A DNA stretch of 36,276 nt from Alphaproteobacteria bacterium (GCA_013203465.1 JABMNR010000001.1:1-36276); one strand, 5' to 3'; positions 23,699 to 33,367 are shown, numbered from the stretch's first letter. Numbers and translations: made by a program. The notes: a model not told the origin generated them from the sequence alone.

Positions 23699-24115
23699 AT
23701 GGCGATCACCAACGGTCTCAACATCGGGTTAAGCGGTTTGCAAGCGGCGCAGGAGCGTTTCCGCACCTCGGCGGACAACGTTGCCAACGTACGCAGCGTC
23801 GCCGCGCCGTCGGTCGATGGGCCGACGACGGATGCGGACGGCAACCCGCTGTTCCAGCCGTCGCGCGCGGTCGATCAGTCGGTTCAAGGCGGCGGTGTCC
23901 GCTCGACACAACAACTCGTCGACCCCTCGGCGGTGCAACAGTTCGATCCCGATGCGCCGGATGCCGGCGAGAATGGCCTCGTCAACCGTGCGAATGTCGA
24001 GTTGGATCGCGAGGTGGCGGAGCAAATCACCGCTCAGCGTCAGTTCGAGGCTAATTTGGCGACGATCCGCGCTGCCGATGAGCTTGCCGAAAGCACTCTC
24101 GACATTCTCAGTTGA
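23699..24115 (+). CDS. Flagellar basal-body rod-like protein (FlgC-like, short)
   Basis: The 138-residue protein has the N-terminal rod signature (GLNIGLSGLQAAQERFRTSADNVANV in parts, residues 6-31, with the ADNVAN core) and a C-terminal Flg_bbr_C-like helix (NVELDREVAEQITAQRQFEANLATI, about 99-123). These heptad-rich ends are shared by rod, hook and hook-associated proteins. The length fits FlgC or FlgB. No other flagellar gene is in the window, so it is an orphan copy, possibly not part of the main flagellum. It converges exactly with the scaffold gene, stop to stop, with no gap. Confidence 0.82.
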   Translation: MAITNGLNIGLSGLQAAQERFRTSADNVANVRSVAAPSVDGPTTDADGNPLFQPSRAVDQSVQGGGVRSTQQLVDPSAVQQFDPDAPDAGENGLVNRANVELDREVAEQITAQRQFEANLATIRAADELAESTLDILS

Positions 24116-24538
24116 TCAGGCTGTTTGTTTTTCTCGCAAGGCTTTGGCCGCCGCCTTGAACGGCAACAGAACGCAATCCCTACGTGATTTCATCGGCCGT
24201 ACCGGCGCGAAGACACCAAGCTGTGCCCACGGCAGCTCGTCGCTGTCTCCGGCCAGATAGGCGCTCATCGCCGCCGCAACCGTCTCCAACGCCGCCGCCG
24301 GTTTACCGACCGCCGCCTCGGCGATCACCGCCGCCGCCGCTTGGCACAGCGCGCATCCCTGAACCTTCGCACCCACCGCCACCACGGTGTCGCCTTTCAG
24401 CGCCAGATCGATGGTCACCCGGTCGCCGCAAACCGGATTATCGATCCGGGCGCTGACCGTCGGGTTTTCCAGACGGCTGACCGCGCGACTTTGCTTGGCC
24501 AACACCAAGATCGCGTCCTGATACAGCGCCGCGGTCAA
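24116..24538 (-). CDS. NifU/SufU-like iron-sulphur scaffold protein
   Basis: This 140-residue protein has the scaffold cysteine pattern: Cys37 in NPVCGDR, Cys62 and Cys65 in GCALCQAA, and Cys122 in RRDCVLLPF. These match the NifU N-terminal/SufU family, which assembles or transfers Fe-S clusters or, in SufU, relays sulphur. Its start overlaps the stop of the molybdenum-cofactor gene by four bases, so it is the last gene of the maturation operon. It may serve the Fe-S subunit of the same molybdenum hydroxylase; that is inference. It replaces the separate, isc-type context usually seen for such scaffolds. Confidence 0.88.
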   Translation of the reverse strand: MTAALYQDAILVLAKQSRAVSRLENPTVSARIDNPVCGDRVTIDLALKGDTVVAVGAKVQGCALCQAAAAVIAEAAVGKPAAALETVAAAMSAYLAGDSDELPWAQLGVFAPVRPMKSRRDCVLLPFKAAAKALREKQTA

Positions 24539-26199
24539 GCGCCGTCTCCCGAGGCGTTTTCGTCGATGAGAGCCTTGAGCGCGGCCGGCGTGTCGACATC
24601 CAGCAGAACCGCGTCGTCGTCCACCTCGATCTCCACCACCACGTCGTCATGGTCGCCGATCAAGTGTCGTGCCCCCGTGTCACCCGAAACCCGGCCCATG
24701 TCCTCGAAGAAGCGTTTGGCGAACAGCACCGGATTGCCGCGTTTGCCACGCCGCGTCGGCACCACGATCGCCCGACCTTCGATCGGATCGAAGGCGGCGA
24801 TCATGCGATCGATCACGTCGGCCGAGATCTTGGGCATATCCCCGAGGCAGATCACCACGCCGTCGATGTCGGTCGGCAGTGTCGCCAATCCAGTTCGCAG
24901 GGTGGTCGACAGGCCATCGGCGTAATCGGGGTTTTCGGCGAAGATCACCGGGCAGCCGCCAAGCGCGGCGCGCACCCGATCCGCCTCATGCCCGATGGCG
25001 AGGACCACCGGATCGGCCTTGGACGACAACACGTTGTCGACCACACGACGGATCATCGGGGTGCCGTCGATCTCCGCCAGCAGCTTGTTGACGGCGCCCA
25101 TGCGGCGCGATTGTCCGCCGGCCAGCACCAAGGCCGCGATGCGGGGCGCCCGGGCCGGCACTTTTCCGGTTCCCCCGGAGTCGACCAGGGCAGACACGCG
25201 CGATCGTGGCATCGGGCGGCTTGGTATGTCCTTAAGCAATCCGCCCACCCCCATGCGCATGACCTCGTCAGGGCCGACCGGTAGACGCGCGATGGTGCGG
25301 CCCAGCACCCAATCGAAGCCGTTCAGTTTGGGCGAGCGGGCACAGCCCGGCAGGCCGATCACGGTGACATCGCCGATACGCCCGATCAACATCAGGTTGC
25401 CGGGGTCCACCGGCATGCCGAAATGTTCGATTACGCCGCCGGCCTTCTCGATCGCGGCGGGCACCACATCGCGGCGGTCGACAACGGCGGAGGCGCCCGA
25501 CACCAGCACCAACTGAGCGCCATTGCGCAGGGTTTCGTCGATCGCCTTGGTTATGGCGTCCGTGGTGTGGTCACACCGCACCTGATGGCAAATCTCGCTG
25601 TTCATCGGGTGCAAACGGGATCGCGTCACCTCAAAGGTGGAATTGAGGACGCTTTCCTTGGTGCCCGGCAATCGTGACTGCACCAACCCGACCCGTGTCG
25701 TATGAAACGGGACCACCCGAACCAGAGGTTTATCCCGGCCAGCGATCGCCTCGGCCAACAGTACGGTGTCGCCGGGGACCGCAAAGGCGATAACCTTCAG
25801 AGTGCCGATCATTTGCCCGGATTCAACGGCTTGGAACGGCGGTACCAGGGCGAGGGTCACCGCCTCGTCGATCAGATTGAAGGCGTTGAGACGCTCCGGA
25901 TTGTAGTCGACGATGCCGGCGCTTTCGGCGAACAGGTTGGCACGGCCGGTGAACGCCGCACTGGCGGTCACGGCGTCGCCACGCGCGGATCCGGCCAAAC
26001 GGTTGGCGGCCTCGTCTTCGGCGATATCCTCCTCGTCAAGACGGGCGGCGACCACGCTGTCGTACCCCGCCTCGCGCAGCACGGCGATCGCGCCGGCGTC
26101 CAGCACGGTTCCCTTCTTGAAGGTCTTGACCTTCAAACGCAGGGAATGGGCAAGGATCGCACCCTCAGCCTCGTCCAGTGGGGTTTCGCCGAACCGCAT
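24535..26199 (-). CDS. Molybdopterin-binding domain fused to MobA/MocA-like nucleotidyltransferase
   Basis: The 554-residue protein combines two Moco steps. Residues about 1-345 are a MoeA/MogA-like molybdopterin-binding region with MIGTLKVIAFAVPG, VLVSGASAVVDRRDVVPAAI and GDVTVIGLPGCARSP. Residues about 354-546 are an NTP transferase with the LAGGQSRRMG loop (359-368), Lys372 and the metal site CLGDMP (Asp454), like MocA, which makes molybdopterin cytosine dinucleotide for xanthine-dehydrogenase-family enzymes. The C-terminal domain matches the MocA branch rather than MobA by context with XdhC and CoxE. The start lies 21 bases after the XdhC C-terminal gene. The fusion type is common in alphaproteobacterial Cox clusters. 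Confidence 0.9.
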   Translation of the reverse strand: MRFGETPLDEAEGAILAHSLRLKVKTFKKGTVLDAGAIAVLREAGYDSVVAARLDEEDIAEDEAANRLAGSARGDAVTASAAFTGRANLFAESAGIVDYNPERLNAFNLIDEAVTLALVPPFQAVESGQMIGTLKVIAFAVPGDTVLLAEAIAGRDKPLVRVVPFHTTRVGLVQSRLPGTKESVLNSTFEVTRSRLHPMNSEICHQVRCDHTTDAITKAIDETLRNGAQLVLVSGASAVVDRRDVVPAAIEKAGGVIEHFGMPVDPGNLMLIGRIGDVTVIGLPGCARSPKLNGFDWVLGRTIARLPVGPDEVMRMGVGGLLKDIPSRPMPRSRVSALVDSGGTGKVPARAPRIAALVLAGGQSRRMGAVNKLLAEIDGTPMIRRVVDNVLSSKADPVVLAIGHEADRVRAALGGCPVIFAENPDYADGLSTTLRTGLATLPTDIDGVVICLGDMPKISADVIDRMIAAFDPIEGRAIVVPTRRGKRGNPVLFAKRFFEDMGRVSGDTGARHLIGDHDDVVVEIEVDDDAVLLDVDTPAALKALIDENASGDGA

Positions 26200-26220
26200 G
26201 TCAGACGCGCCTCTCCACCG

Positions 26221-26931
26221 TCAGGCGGCTACCGCAAGAGGCCCCGCCTCGTGCAGTACCGAGGTCAACTCCGCCATGATGGCGATCGCGATCTCGGCGG
26301 GAGATACCGCGCCGATCGGCAGACCGGCGGGGCCGTGGATGCGGTTCAGCGTCGCTTCGTCGAAGCCAAGCGCGCGCAGGCGGTCCAACCGTCGGGCGTG
26401 AGTTCGTCGCGAGCCGAGGCAGGCGATGTAGAAGGCTTCGGAGTTGAGCGCGACCTCCAACGCCGGGTCGTCGAGCTTGGGGTCGTGGGTCAACGTGATG
26501 ACGGCGGTGCGGGCGTCGGGTGCCAACTCGACCATCGCGTCGTCCGGCCACTCATCAAGCAGATGTACGTTCGGGAACCGCTCCGGCGTGGCGAAGCTGG
26601 CGCGCGGGTCGACCACGATGACCTCGTAGCCGGCGATCGCCGCCATCGGCGCCAGGGTTTGCGTGATATGAACGGCGCCCACGACGATGACGCGCAGGGG
26701 CGCGTTATGGCAGTCGATGAACCAGTGGGTGCCGCCGATCTCCATCACACCGGTCTTGTCGTCGCGCAACCGGGTGCGGGCCTCGGCGATCACCGCCTCC
26801 GGTAGGCTACTATCGACGCGGTCGGCGTAGACCAACGCCTCGGAGCCATCGCCATCGATGCCGATGACCAGCGCCACCGGGGTTTTCGACCGTCGCGCGG
26901 TTTGCAGCGCGCCGAAGGTATCCGCTTTCAT
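26221..26931 (-). CDS. XdhC family protein, Rossmann (C-terminal) part
   Basis: The 236-residue protein starts at an ATG two bases after the stop of the small XdhC N-terminal gene. It has a short first part (residues 1-70) and then the XdhC_C Rossmann domain with VIVVGAVHITQTLAPMAA and VIVVDPRASFATPERFPN. A conserved tail follows, with ALNSEAFYIACLGSRRTH and IHGPAGLPIGAVSPAEIAIAI. XdhC proteins bind Moco, protect it and help insert the sulphurated cofactor into xanthine-dehydrogenase-type enzymes; CoxF of the CO dehydrogenase system is a relative. A longer open frame ignoring this start is not supported. Confidence 0.9.
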   Translation of the reverse strand: MKADTFGALQTARRSKTPVALVIGIDGDGSEALVYADRVDSSLPEAVIAEARTRLRDDKTGVMEIGGTHWFIDCHNAPLRVIVVGAVHITQTLAPMAAIAGYEVIVVDPRASFATPERFPNVHLLDEWPDDAMVELAPDARTAVITLTHDPKLDDPALEVALNSEAFYIACLGSRRTHARRLDRLRALGFDEATLNRIHGPAGLPIGAVSPAEIAIAIMAELTSVLHEAGPLAVAA

Positions 26932-26933
26932 GT

Positions 26934-27290
26934 CTAGCCCTCCAACCGCTCGACCCAGACCTGAACCTGCCCGCCGCAAGCGAGGCCGACATCCCAAGCC
27001 TGTTCGTCGGAGACACCGAAATCCAGCAGATGGGCGGCGGCGCCATCCATGACCTCGAATGCCTCCTTGATCACGGCCCCCTCGATGCAACCGCCCGAGA
27101 CCGAGCCGACCATGGCGCCGTCGGCATCGACCACCAGACGGGAGCCGACCGGGCGGGGCGAACTGCCCCAGGTCTTGACGACGGTGGCGAGCGCCACCTT
27201 GCGCCCCTCCTGCAACCACGCCTCAGCGGTGCCGAGAACGTCGTCGCGTGAGGCAAAGGCGCTCGCGTCGATGCTCATGTTGTCGGTCAT
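26934..27290 (-). CDS. XdhC/CoxI-type small protein, N-terminal domain only
   Basis: This 118-residue protein contains only the XdhC_CoxI N-terminal domain, with KVALATVVKTWGSSPRPVGS and the cysteine motif SVSGGCIEGAV. The fold is normally joined to the Rossmann part that here is encoded by the next gene. The start overlaps the stop of the CoxE-like gene by four bases, so translation is coupled. Split forms (CoxF and CoxI types) occur in CO dehydrogenase loci, so this is likely a working pair rather than a broken gene. A later ATG (residue 5) is an alternative start. Confidence 0.88.
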   Translation of the reverse strand: MTDNMSIDASAFASRDDVLGTAEAWLQEGRKVALATVVKTWGSSPRPVGSRLVVDADGAMVGSVSGGCIEGAVIKEAFEVMDGAAAHLLDFGVSDEQAWDVGLACGGQVQVWVERLEG

Positions 27291-28600
27291 GCGGTTGCTC
27301 CCTCGGTTTGTCGCGCTTCATCTTCAACCTGACGAAGCGCCGTCATCCAGTCGTCCATACCCTGGCGCCTACGATGCGCCGGACGGCCAATGGCGTCGGC
27401 CAACTCCTGCAGGCTGTCGAGCGAATGGATCGGCCGGAAATCATCGACATGCGGCAGGATCGCCCGCACGCCCTGGGATTTGGGGGCGAAGCCATCGAAA
27501 CGCAACAAGGGATTGAGCCAGACCAGCCGTCGACACGATTTGTGCAAACGCTCCATCTCCTCGGCAAGACCATCACCGGCCTCGCGATCCAGGCCGTCGG
27601 TGATCAGCAGTACCACCGCGCCCTGGGTCAGCACGCGGCGCCCCCAGGTCTTGTTGAAATCGTGCAGGCAGTGGCCGATGCGGGTGCCACCGGACCAGTC
27701 GTCGACCGCGCCACCAACCTTGGCCAGCGCCTCGTCAACGTCGCGCGATCGCAGATAGCGCGTGACGTTGGTCAGCCGCGTGCCGAACAGGAAGGTATGC
27801 ACCCGGTCACGGTCGTTGGTGATGGCGTGCATGAAATGCAGCATCATCCGGGAATAGCGGCTCATCGAGCCCGAGATATCACACAGAATAACCAGCGGCG
27901 GATGACGGGTGCGGTGCTTGCTGCGTTCCAACGCGATCTCGTCGCCGCCGGCGCGCAGGCTGGAGGCGAGGGTGCGGCGCAGATCGATCCGCCGGCCATG
28001 AGGCGCCGGAGTGAACCGCCGCGTCTTCACCTCCATGATCGGCAACCGCATGTCGCGGATCACCTGCTTGGCCTTGGCGACCTCGGCCGCCGTCATCTTC
28101 TCGAAATCCATATGGCGCAGCAGCTCGCGATCGGACCAGGTCATGGCCGCGTCGAACTCGATCTCCTCTTCCTGCTCGTCGCCCGGCGTCTCACGCGGAG
28201 CCTTGGGCGGGTGCAACGCCTCGGCCACCCGGCGGTTCATCTCCTGGCGCTCGTCCTCGGTCGACACATCGGCGCGAAACTCCGGCAGCACCATTTGCAG
28301 CATGCGCTCCAACAGCCGCGGGTTGCGCCAGAACACGTGGAAGGCCTGATCGAACACCTCGCGTTGATCCCGTCGGTTCACCAACACCGCGTGCAGGGTC
28401 CAATAGAAGTCCCGGCGGTTGGTGATGCCGTTCACCTCGACGGCACGAATAGCATCCAGCACCTTGCCCGGCCCGACCGGCAGGCCGGCGGCGCGCAGGG
28501 CACGGCCGAAATGCATGATATTGTCGACCAGCTTGCCCGATCCCTCGCCGGCGGGGTCCGGTAGCGTGCGGGGGTCGTTGGGGGGAGCGGCGTCGTTCAC
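27287..28600 (-). CDS. CoxE-like VWA domain protein
   Basis: The 437-residue protein begins at a GTG preceded by ggagg; an ATG further upstream would lie inside the preceding intergenic stretch with no ribosome site. The C-terminal half is a von Willebrand A domain with the metal-ion site Asp-Ile-Ser-Gly-Ser (about 241-245, CDISGSMS), followed by the GGTRIGHCLHDF threonine region and ITDGLDREAG. The N-terminal half is the CoxE-type helical domain. CoxE works with the CoxD ATPase in assembly of the copper-sulphur-molybdenum centre of aerobic CO dehydrogenase, or of related hydroxylases. It overlaps the XdhC N-terminal gene and follows the MoxR-type gene by 43 bases. Confidence 0.9.
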   Translation of the reverse strand: MNDAAPPNDPRTLPDPAGEGSGKLVDNIMHFGRALRAAGLPVGPGKVLDAIRAVEVNGITNRRDFYWTLHAVLVNRRDQREVFDQAFHVFWRNPRLLERMLQMVLPEFRADVSTEDERQEMNRRVAEALHPPKAPRETPGDEQEEEIEFDAAMTWSDRELLRHMDFEKMTAAEVAKAKQVIRDMRLPIMEVKTRRFTPAPHGRRIDLRRTLASSLRAGGDEIALERSKHRTRHPPLVILCDISGSMSRYSRMMLHFMHAITNDRDRVHTFLFGTRLTNVTRYLRSRDVDEALAKVGGAVDDWSGGTRIGHCLHDFNKTWGRRVLTQGAVVLLITDGLDREAGDGLAEEMERLHKSCRRLVWLNPLLRFDGFAPKSQGVRAILPHVDDFRPIHSLDSLQELADAIGRPAHRRRQGMDDWMTALRQVEDEARQTEGATA

Positions 28601-28643
28601 GCGGCCTCCAAACGGGTGTCCATGGGGGTCGACACGGTGATGA

Positions 28644-29570
<927 letters not shown>

Positions 29571-29664
29571 GACGGCTCCGATCAGGATGATGTCGAACGG
29601 TGGGTGTTTCCTGGGGACATAGCACGCGCTCCCACAAGCGTCCAAGCACGCAGGGCGTCGGACA

Positions 29665-30129
29665 TCACAGCCAGTATCGCCCGGTGGCGCCGGCCACGAT
29701 GGTCACCCAACCAAGGCCGAGATTGATCGCAACGATCCGGCGAATGCTCACCAGTTTGGCCGCCGCCGTGGTGAAATCATCGGCATCGACCGCGCGGCGG
29801 AACTTTGGCCACACCCCGAACCGCAGATGGCCATAGACCAGGAACATCAGCAGACCGGTCGCGTTCATGACATGGATGTGGATGCCGGCCGCGGAAAAGC
29901 CGCCGAACACCAGGAAGATCATGGCGTAACCGGTGGCCAGGAGCACCAGCACGCTGATCGATACCCAGAGGAAGAACCGCTCGAACACCCGGCGCCACAG
30001 CCGTGGCCGCTCGGCCGGCGGCTCGATCTCGCCGATCGATGGGCGCAGGACCACATAGGCGAAGAACATGCCGCCGACCCATATGGTGGCGGTGATCACG
30101 TGCAGGGTCAGCAGGATTGTCATCAGCAT
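29665..30129 (-). CDS. CopD-like small integral membrane protein
   Basis: This 154-residue protein has four hydrophobic helices, beginning with ILLTLHVITATIWVGGMFFA, the N-terminal signature (H-x-x-x-A-x-x-W-x-G) of the CopD family. Later histidines in GIHIHVMNATG and VYGHLRFGVW could bind haem or copper. Several related families (CopD, DUF2269-like) share this shape, so copper handling is not proven. The ATG at 30129 is chosen because the upstream extension is basic and lacks a ribosome site. It could supply copper to a Cox-type enzyme, but that link is only its position beside the maturation genes. Confidence 0.8.
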   Translation of the reverse strand: MLMTILLTLHVITATIWVGGMFFAYVVLRPSIGEIEPPAERPRLWRRVFERFFLWVSISVLVLLATGYAMIFLVFGGFSAAGIHIHVMNATGLLMFLVYGHLRFGVWPKFRRAVDADDFTTAAAKLVSIRRIVAINLGLGWVTIVAGATGRYWL

Positions 30130-30284
30130 GGGGTGGCCTTTCGGCGTGCGAACGGGGATACGCACTCCGTGATATAGGACGCGGCACGGTCTTCACAGCC
30201 CCGATGAGCGCTGATGTCCCGGTTGAACTCGTGGGCGAACCGCCGGACACTATGACCTGATCGAAGACTGTCGCGAGAACGGAT

Positions 30285-31172
30285 ATGCGCCCGAATCCAG
30301 GTAGCTTTCCCTATACCGATCACAACGGCACCGTTTGGCTCGCCTTCATCGATTTCGGCACGCGGTCGCGCGAGCGAGCGGTGATGTGCGTGCATGGCTT
30401 GACCCGCAACGGCCGTGACTTCGACCGTCTTGCGACCGCCATGGCCAAGGATTTCCGCGTCATCGAAGTTGATATCGCGGGACGCGGGCGTTCCGGTTGG
30501 CTGGCCGACAAGGGCGCCTATGGGCTCGAAACCTACCTCAAGCACATGGACGCGCTGCTCGACTATCGCGGGTTGGAGCAGGTCGATTGGATCGGCACCT
30601 CCATGGGCGGGCTGATCGGCATGATGTTGGCGGCGCGGGAGGAATCGCCGATCCGCCGCCTGGTGCTGAACGATGTCGGCCCCTTTATCCCCAAGGCGGC
30701 GTTGGCGCGCATCGGCTCCTTTGTCGGTGCCGACCCGCGTTTCGCCACGCTGCTCGAAGCCTCGGAGTATCTGCAAAAGATCCATGCCGATTTCGGTGTG
30801 CCGGACGAGGCGGGATGGTCGGAACTGACCCTGCACTCGACCACCCGACAGGAGGATGGCACCTACGCCCTGCATTACGATCCGGCGATCGGCGACGCCT
30901 TCAAGGAACCATATGAAGACGTCGATCTCTGGGAATTGTGGGATCGGATCGAGTGCCCGACGCTGGTGCTGCGTGGTGCCAATTCCGACCTGTTGACGCG
31001 CGAGACGGCGAAAGAGATGACCCGGCGCGGCCCCCTGGCCGAGTTGATCGAGTTCGAGGGTTGCGGCCACGCGCCGGCACTGATGAGCGAGGACCAGATC
31101 GCCGTGGTGCACGACTGGCTGAAGTCGTTCTACGTGGAGGAGGACGGTGAGGGCCGCGAAGATGGTGGCTGA
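30285..31172 (+). CDS. Alpha/beta hydrolase
   Basis: The 295-residue cytoplasmic protein is a classical alpha/beta hydrolase: oxyanion region VHGLTRNGRDFDRLA, nucleophile elbow IGTSMGG (Ser), acid in LVLRGANSDLLT and histidine in FEGCGHAPALM. A cap of about 60 residues follows the nucleophile. Substrates of such proteins range over esters, epoxides and C-C bonds and cannot be told. The gene overlaps the next hydrolase gene by 11 bases (31162-31172), so the two are co-translated. The promoter would be in the 155-bp gap shared with the CopD-like gene. Confidence 0.9.
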   Translation: MRPNPGSFPYTDHNGTVWLAFIDFGTRSRERAVMCVHGLTRNGRDFDRLATAMAKDFRVIEVDIAGRGRSGWLADKGAYGLETYLKHMDALLDYRGLEQVDWIGTSMGGLIGMMLAAREESPIRRLVLNDVGPFIPKAALARIGSFVGADPRFATLLEASEYLQKIHADFGVPDEAGWSELTLHSTTRQEDGTYALHYDPAIGDAFKEPYEDVDLWELWDRIECPTLVLRGANSDLLTRETAKEMTRRGPLAELIEFEGCGHAPALMSEDQIAVVHDWLKSFYVEEDGEGREDGG

Positions 31173-32142
31173 AGTGGCGTTCGCGCCGTTCCAACCACGA
31201 TGGCCGTGGATCGGCGCCGATTCTCAGACCATCCGCGACGCCATCATGCGCCCGGCGGTGGCGTTGCCGACCATTTCGACCGAGCGGCTGGATGTCCCGA
31301 TGTCCGATGGGACCGGGGACACACTGGTCGGGTTTCTGGATCGCCCCCGTCAAACGCGGTCTGGCAGACCGCTGGCCATCCTGATCCATGGCTTGACCGG
31401 TTGCTCCGACAGTATTTACACGCGACGAACCACCGCGCGGTTGCTGATGGCCGGGTATCCGGTGCTGCGGCTCAACCTGCGCGGAGCGGGACCGTCGCGC
31501 GATCTCTGCCGGTTTCAGTACCATTCCGGCCGGTCGGAGGATCTGCGCGCGGTGCTGGAGCAGCTTCCCGCCGCGTTGATGGCCGACGGTGTGGTGCTGA
31601 TCGGCTGGTCGCTTGGCGGCAACATGCTGCTGAAGGCTTTGGCTGAGTTCGGTGGTGCCTTCCCGATCCGCGCGGCGGCGGTGGTCTCGGCGCCGATCGA
31701 TTTGATGGCCTCGGCTCGACGGTTCGGTGATGCGCGCAACGCGCTCTATCAACGTTGGCTGCTGGCCCGCATGCGGGAGGAGGCGACCGCCGGTCGGGCC
31801 GAAATCTCGGTCGAGGAACGGGCGGCGATCGCCAAGGCGCGTGACGTGATCGCCTTCGACGATGTGTTCACCGCGCCGCGCAACGGCTTTCGCGATGCCG
31901 TCGACTATTACGCGTGCAATTCAGCGATAGGGTTCATGGCGGACATCGCTGTGCCGACCTTGGTCATCCATGCGCTGGACGATCCGTGGATTCCGGCGCG
32001 GGCGTATCGCGCATTCGAATGGGATGCGACACCGTCGCTCACACCGTTGCTGCCGCACTACGGTGGCCATGTGGGGTTTCACGGGCCCGGAGGCCGGTCC
32101 TGGACGGATGACTGCATGTTGACGTATTTCGAGAGCCGGTAA
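31162..32142 (+). CDS. YheT-like alpha/beta hydrolase
   Basis: This 326-residue protein resembles the YheT/COG0429 family: LIHGLTGCSDSIYTRRTTAR, LRLNLRGAGPS, the nucleophile in LIGWSLGGNML, the acid in HALDDPWIP and the histidine in YGGHVGFHG. The ATG at 31162 sits before the stop of the first hydrolase, with gaggg upstream; a GTG at 31147 is equally possible and adds five residues. YheT-type proteins are thought to be lipases or esterases of unknown substrate. It converges on hemB, with three bases between the two stops. Confidence 0.85.
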   Translation: MVAEVAFAPFQPRWPWIGADSQTIRDAIMRPAVALPTISTERLDVPMSDGTGDTLVGFLDRPRQTRSGRPLAILIHGLTGCSDSIYTRRTTARLLMAGYPVLRLNLRGAGPSRDLCRFQYHSGRSEDLRAVLEQLPAALMADGVVLIGWSLGGNMLLKALAEFGGAFPIRAAAVVSAPIDLMASARRFGDARNALYQRWLLARMREEATAGRAEISVEERAAIAKARDVIAFDDVFTAPRNGFRDAVDYYACNSAIGFMADIAVPTLVIHALDDPWIPARAYRAFEWDATPSLTPLLPHYGGHVGFHGPGGRSWTDDCMLTYFESR

Positions 32143-32145
32143 CGC

Positions 32146-33189
32146 TTACCCGGCCTCGCGCAGGCGCTTGGCGGCCTCGACCGCGAAATAGGTCAGCACC
32201 CCGTCGGCGCCGGCCCGCTTGAAGGCCAGCAGGCTTTCCATCATCGCTCGGTCACCGTCGATCCAGCCGCGCTCGGCCGCCGCCTTGATCATCGAATACT
32301 CGCCCGAGACCTGATAGGCGAAGGTCGGCACGCCAAAGGTGCTTTTCACCCGGTAGACGATGTCGAGATAGGGCATCCCCGGCTTGACCATCACCATGTC
32401 GGCACCCTCGGCGATGTCGAGGGCGATTTCGCGCAACGCCTCGTCGGTGTTGGCCGAGTCCATCTGATAGCTCGATTTCGAGGCGGTGCCCAAGGTGGCG
32501 GCGGAGCCAACCGCCTCACGAAATGGGGCGTAGAATCCCGAGGCGTATTTGGCGGCGTAGGACATGATCTGCACATGGTCGTATCCGGCGGAATCGAGCG
32601 CCGCGCGGATCGCGCCGACGCGCCCATCCATCATGTCCGAGGGTGAAATCACATCGCAGCCGGCCGCCGCCTGGATCAGTGACTGACGCACCAGAACCTC
32701 GACGGTGGCATCGTTGACGATCTCCCCATCCTCCAGCAGCCCGTCATGGCCGTGACTGGTGAACGGGTCGAGGGCGGCGTCGCACATCACGCCGATATCC
32801 GGGACGGCGGTTTTCACTGCGTCGACCGCCTGACAGATCACATTGCCGGGTTTCACCGCATAAGACCCTTCCGGGTCCTTAAGACCGCCGTCGACGTAAG
32901 GGAAAACCCCGATCAGCGGGATTCCCAGATCGCGCGCTTCTTTTGCCGCGTCGACGAGCGCCGCCACGGAGTGACGTACCACACCTGGCATGGTGTCGAC
33001 TGGAATGCGCGGCGTGTCGCCCGCGTGCACGAACACCGGCCAGATCAGATCGTCCACCGTGACACGGTTCTCCGACACCAGACGGCGCGACCAGTCGGTG
33101 CGCCGGTTGCGGCGCATCCGGGTGGTCGGAAATCCCGGCGAGGGGACCGTGATACCGTTGTCTGGTTTCTCTCGGCCATTGAACGGCAT
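32146..33189 (-). CDS. hemB: Delta-aminolevulinic acid dehydratase (porphobilinogen synthase)
   Basis: The 347-residue enzyme joins two 5-aminolevulinate molecules into porphobilinogen for haem and chlorophyll synthesis. Schiff-base lysines are Lys214 (SYAAKYASGFY) and Lys269 (VMVKPGMPYLD). The metal region reads VMCDAALDPFTSHGHDG, where the zinc cysteines of other forms are replaced by Ala and Asp, so it belongs to the magnesium-type group of alphaproteobacteria. It stands alone, divergent from the valine-pathway genes, and converges with the YheT-like gene. The start is an ATG; the N-terminus MPFNGREKPDNG is longer than in some relatives. Confidence 0.95.
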   Translation of the reverse strand: MPFNGREKPDNGITVPSPGFPTTRMRRNRRTDWSRRLVSENRVTVDDLIWPVFVHAGDTPRIPVDTMPGVVRHSVAALVDAAKEARDLGIPLIGVFPYVDGGLKDPEGSYAVKPGNVICQAVDAVKTAVPDIGVMCDAALDPFTSHGHDGLLEDGEIVNDATVEVLVRQSLIQAAAGCDVISPSDMMDGRVGAIRAALDSAGYDHVQIMSYAAKYASGFYAPFREAVGSAATLGTASKSSYQMDSANTDEALREIALDIAEGADMVMVKPGMPYLDIVYRVKSTFGVPTFAYQVSGEYSMIKAAAERGWIDGDRAMMESLLAFKRAGADGVLTYFAVEAAKRLREAG

Positions 33190-33305
33190 GATGCTCTCCG
33201 GTGCCGGCAGCCCGGCGTCGTTTGGTCACAGCGCAATCATAGTGTGGGTGGCTGGAACTGCCAACGCGCGCCAATCGTAGGTGGTCAATTGACGTTAGGG
33301 CATCG

Positions 33306-33334
33306 TTGACGCCACAACCTGTGATTCCGATGAT
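33306..33334 (+). promoter_or_regulatory. Possible sigma-70 promoter of the acyl-CoA dehydrogenase gene
   Basis: TTGACG at 33306-33311 is followed after 17 bases by GATGAT at 33329-33334, a fair match to -35 and -10 boxes. A second TTGACG lies at 33289-33294, in direct repeat 17 bases apart, and could be an operator or alternative -35. The ATG is 33 bases past the -10 box. Confidence 0.35.
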
Positions 33335-33367
33335 CCCGGCCACGCGAGCCGGAGGCGGGAGGACACC

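Noticed and set aside
30123-31112. Minus-strand frame antisense to the first alpha/beta hydrolase
   Set aside because: The plus strand has a full catalytic triad; the antisense product shows no family features.
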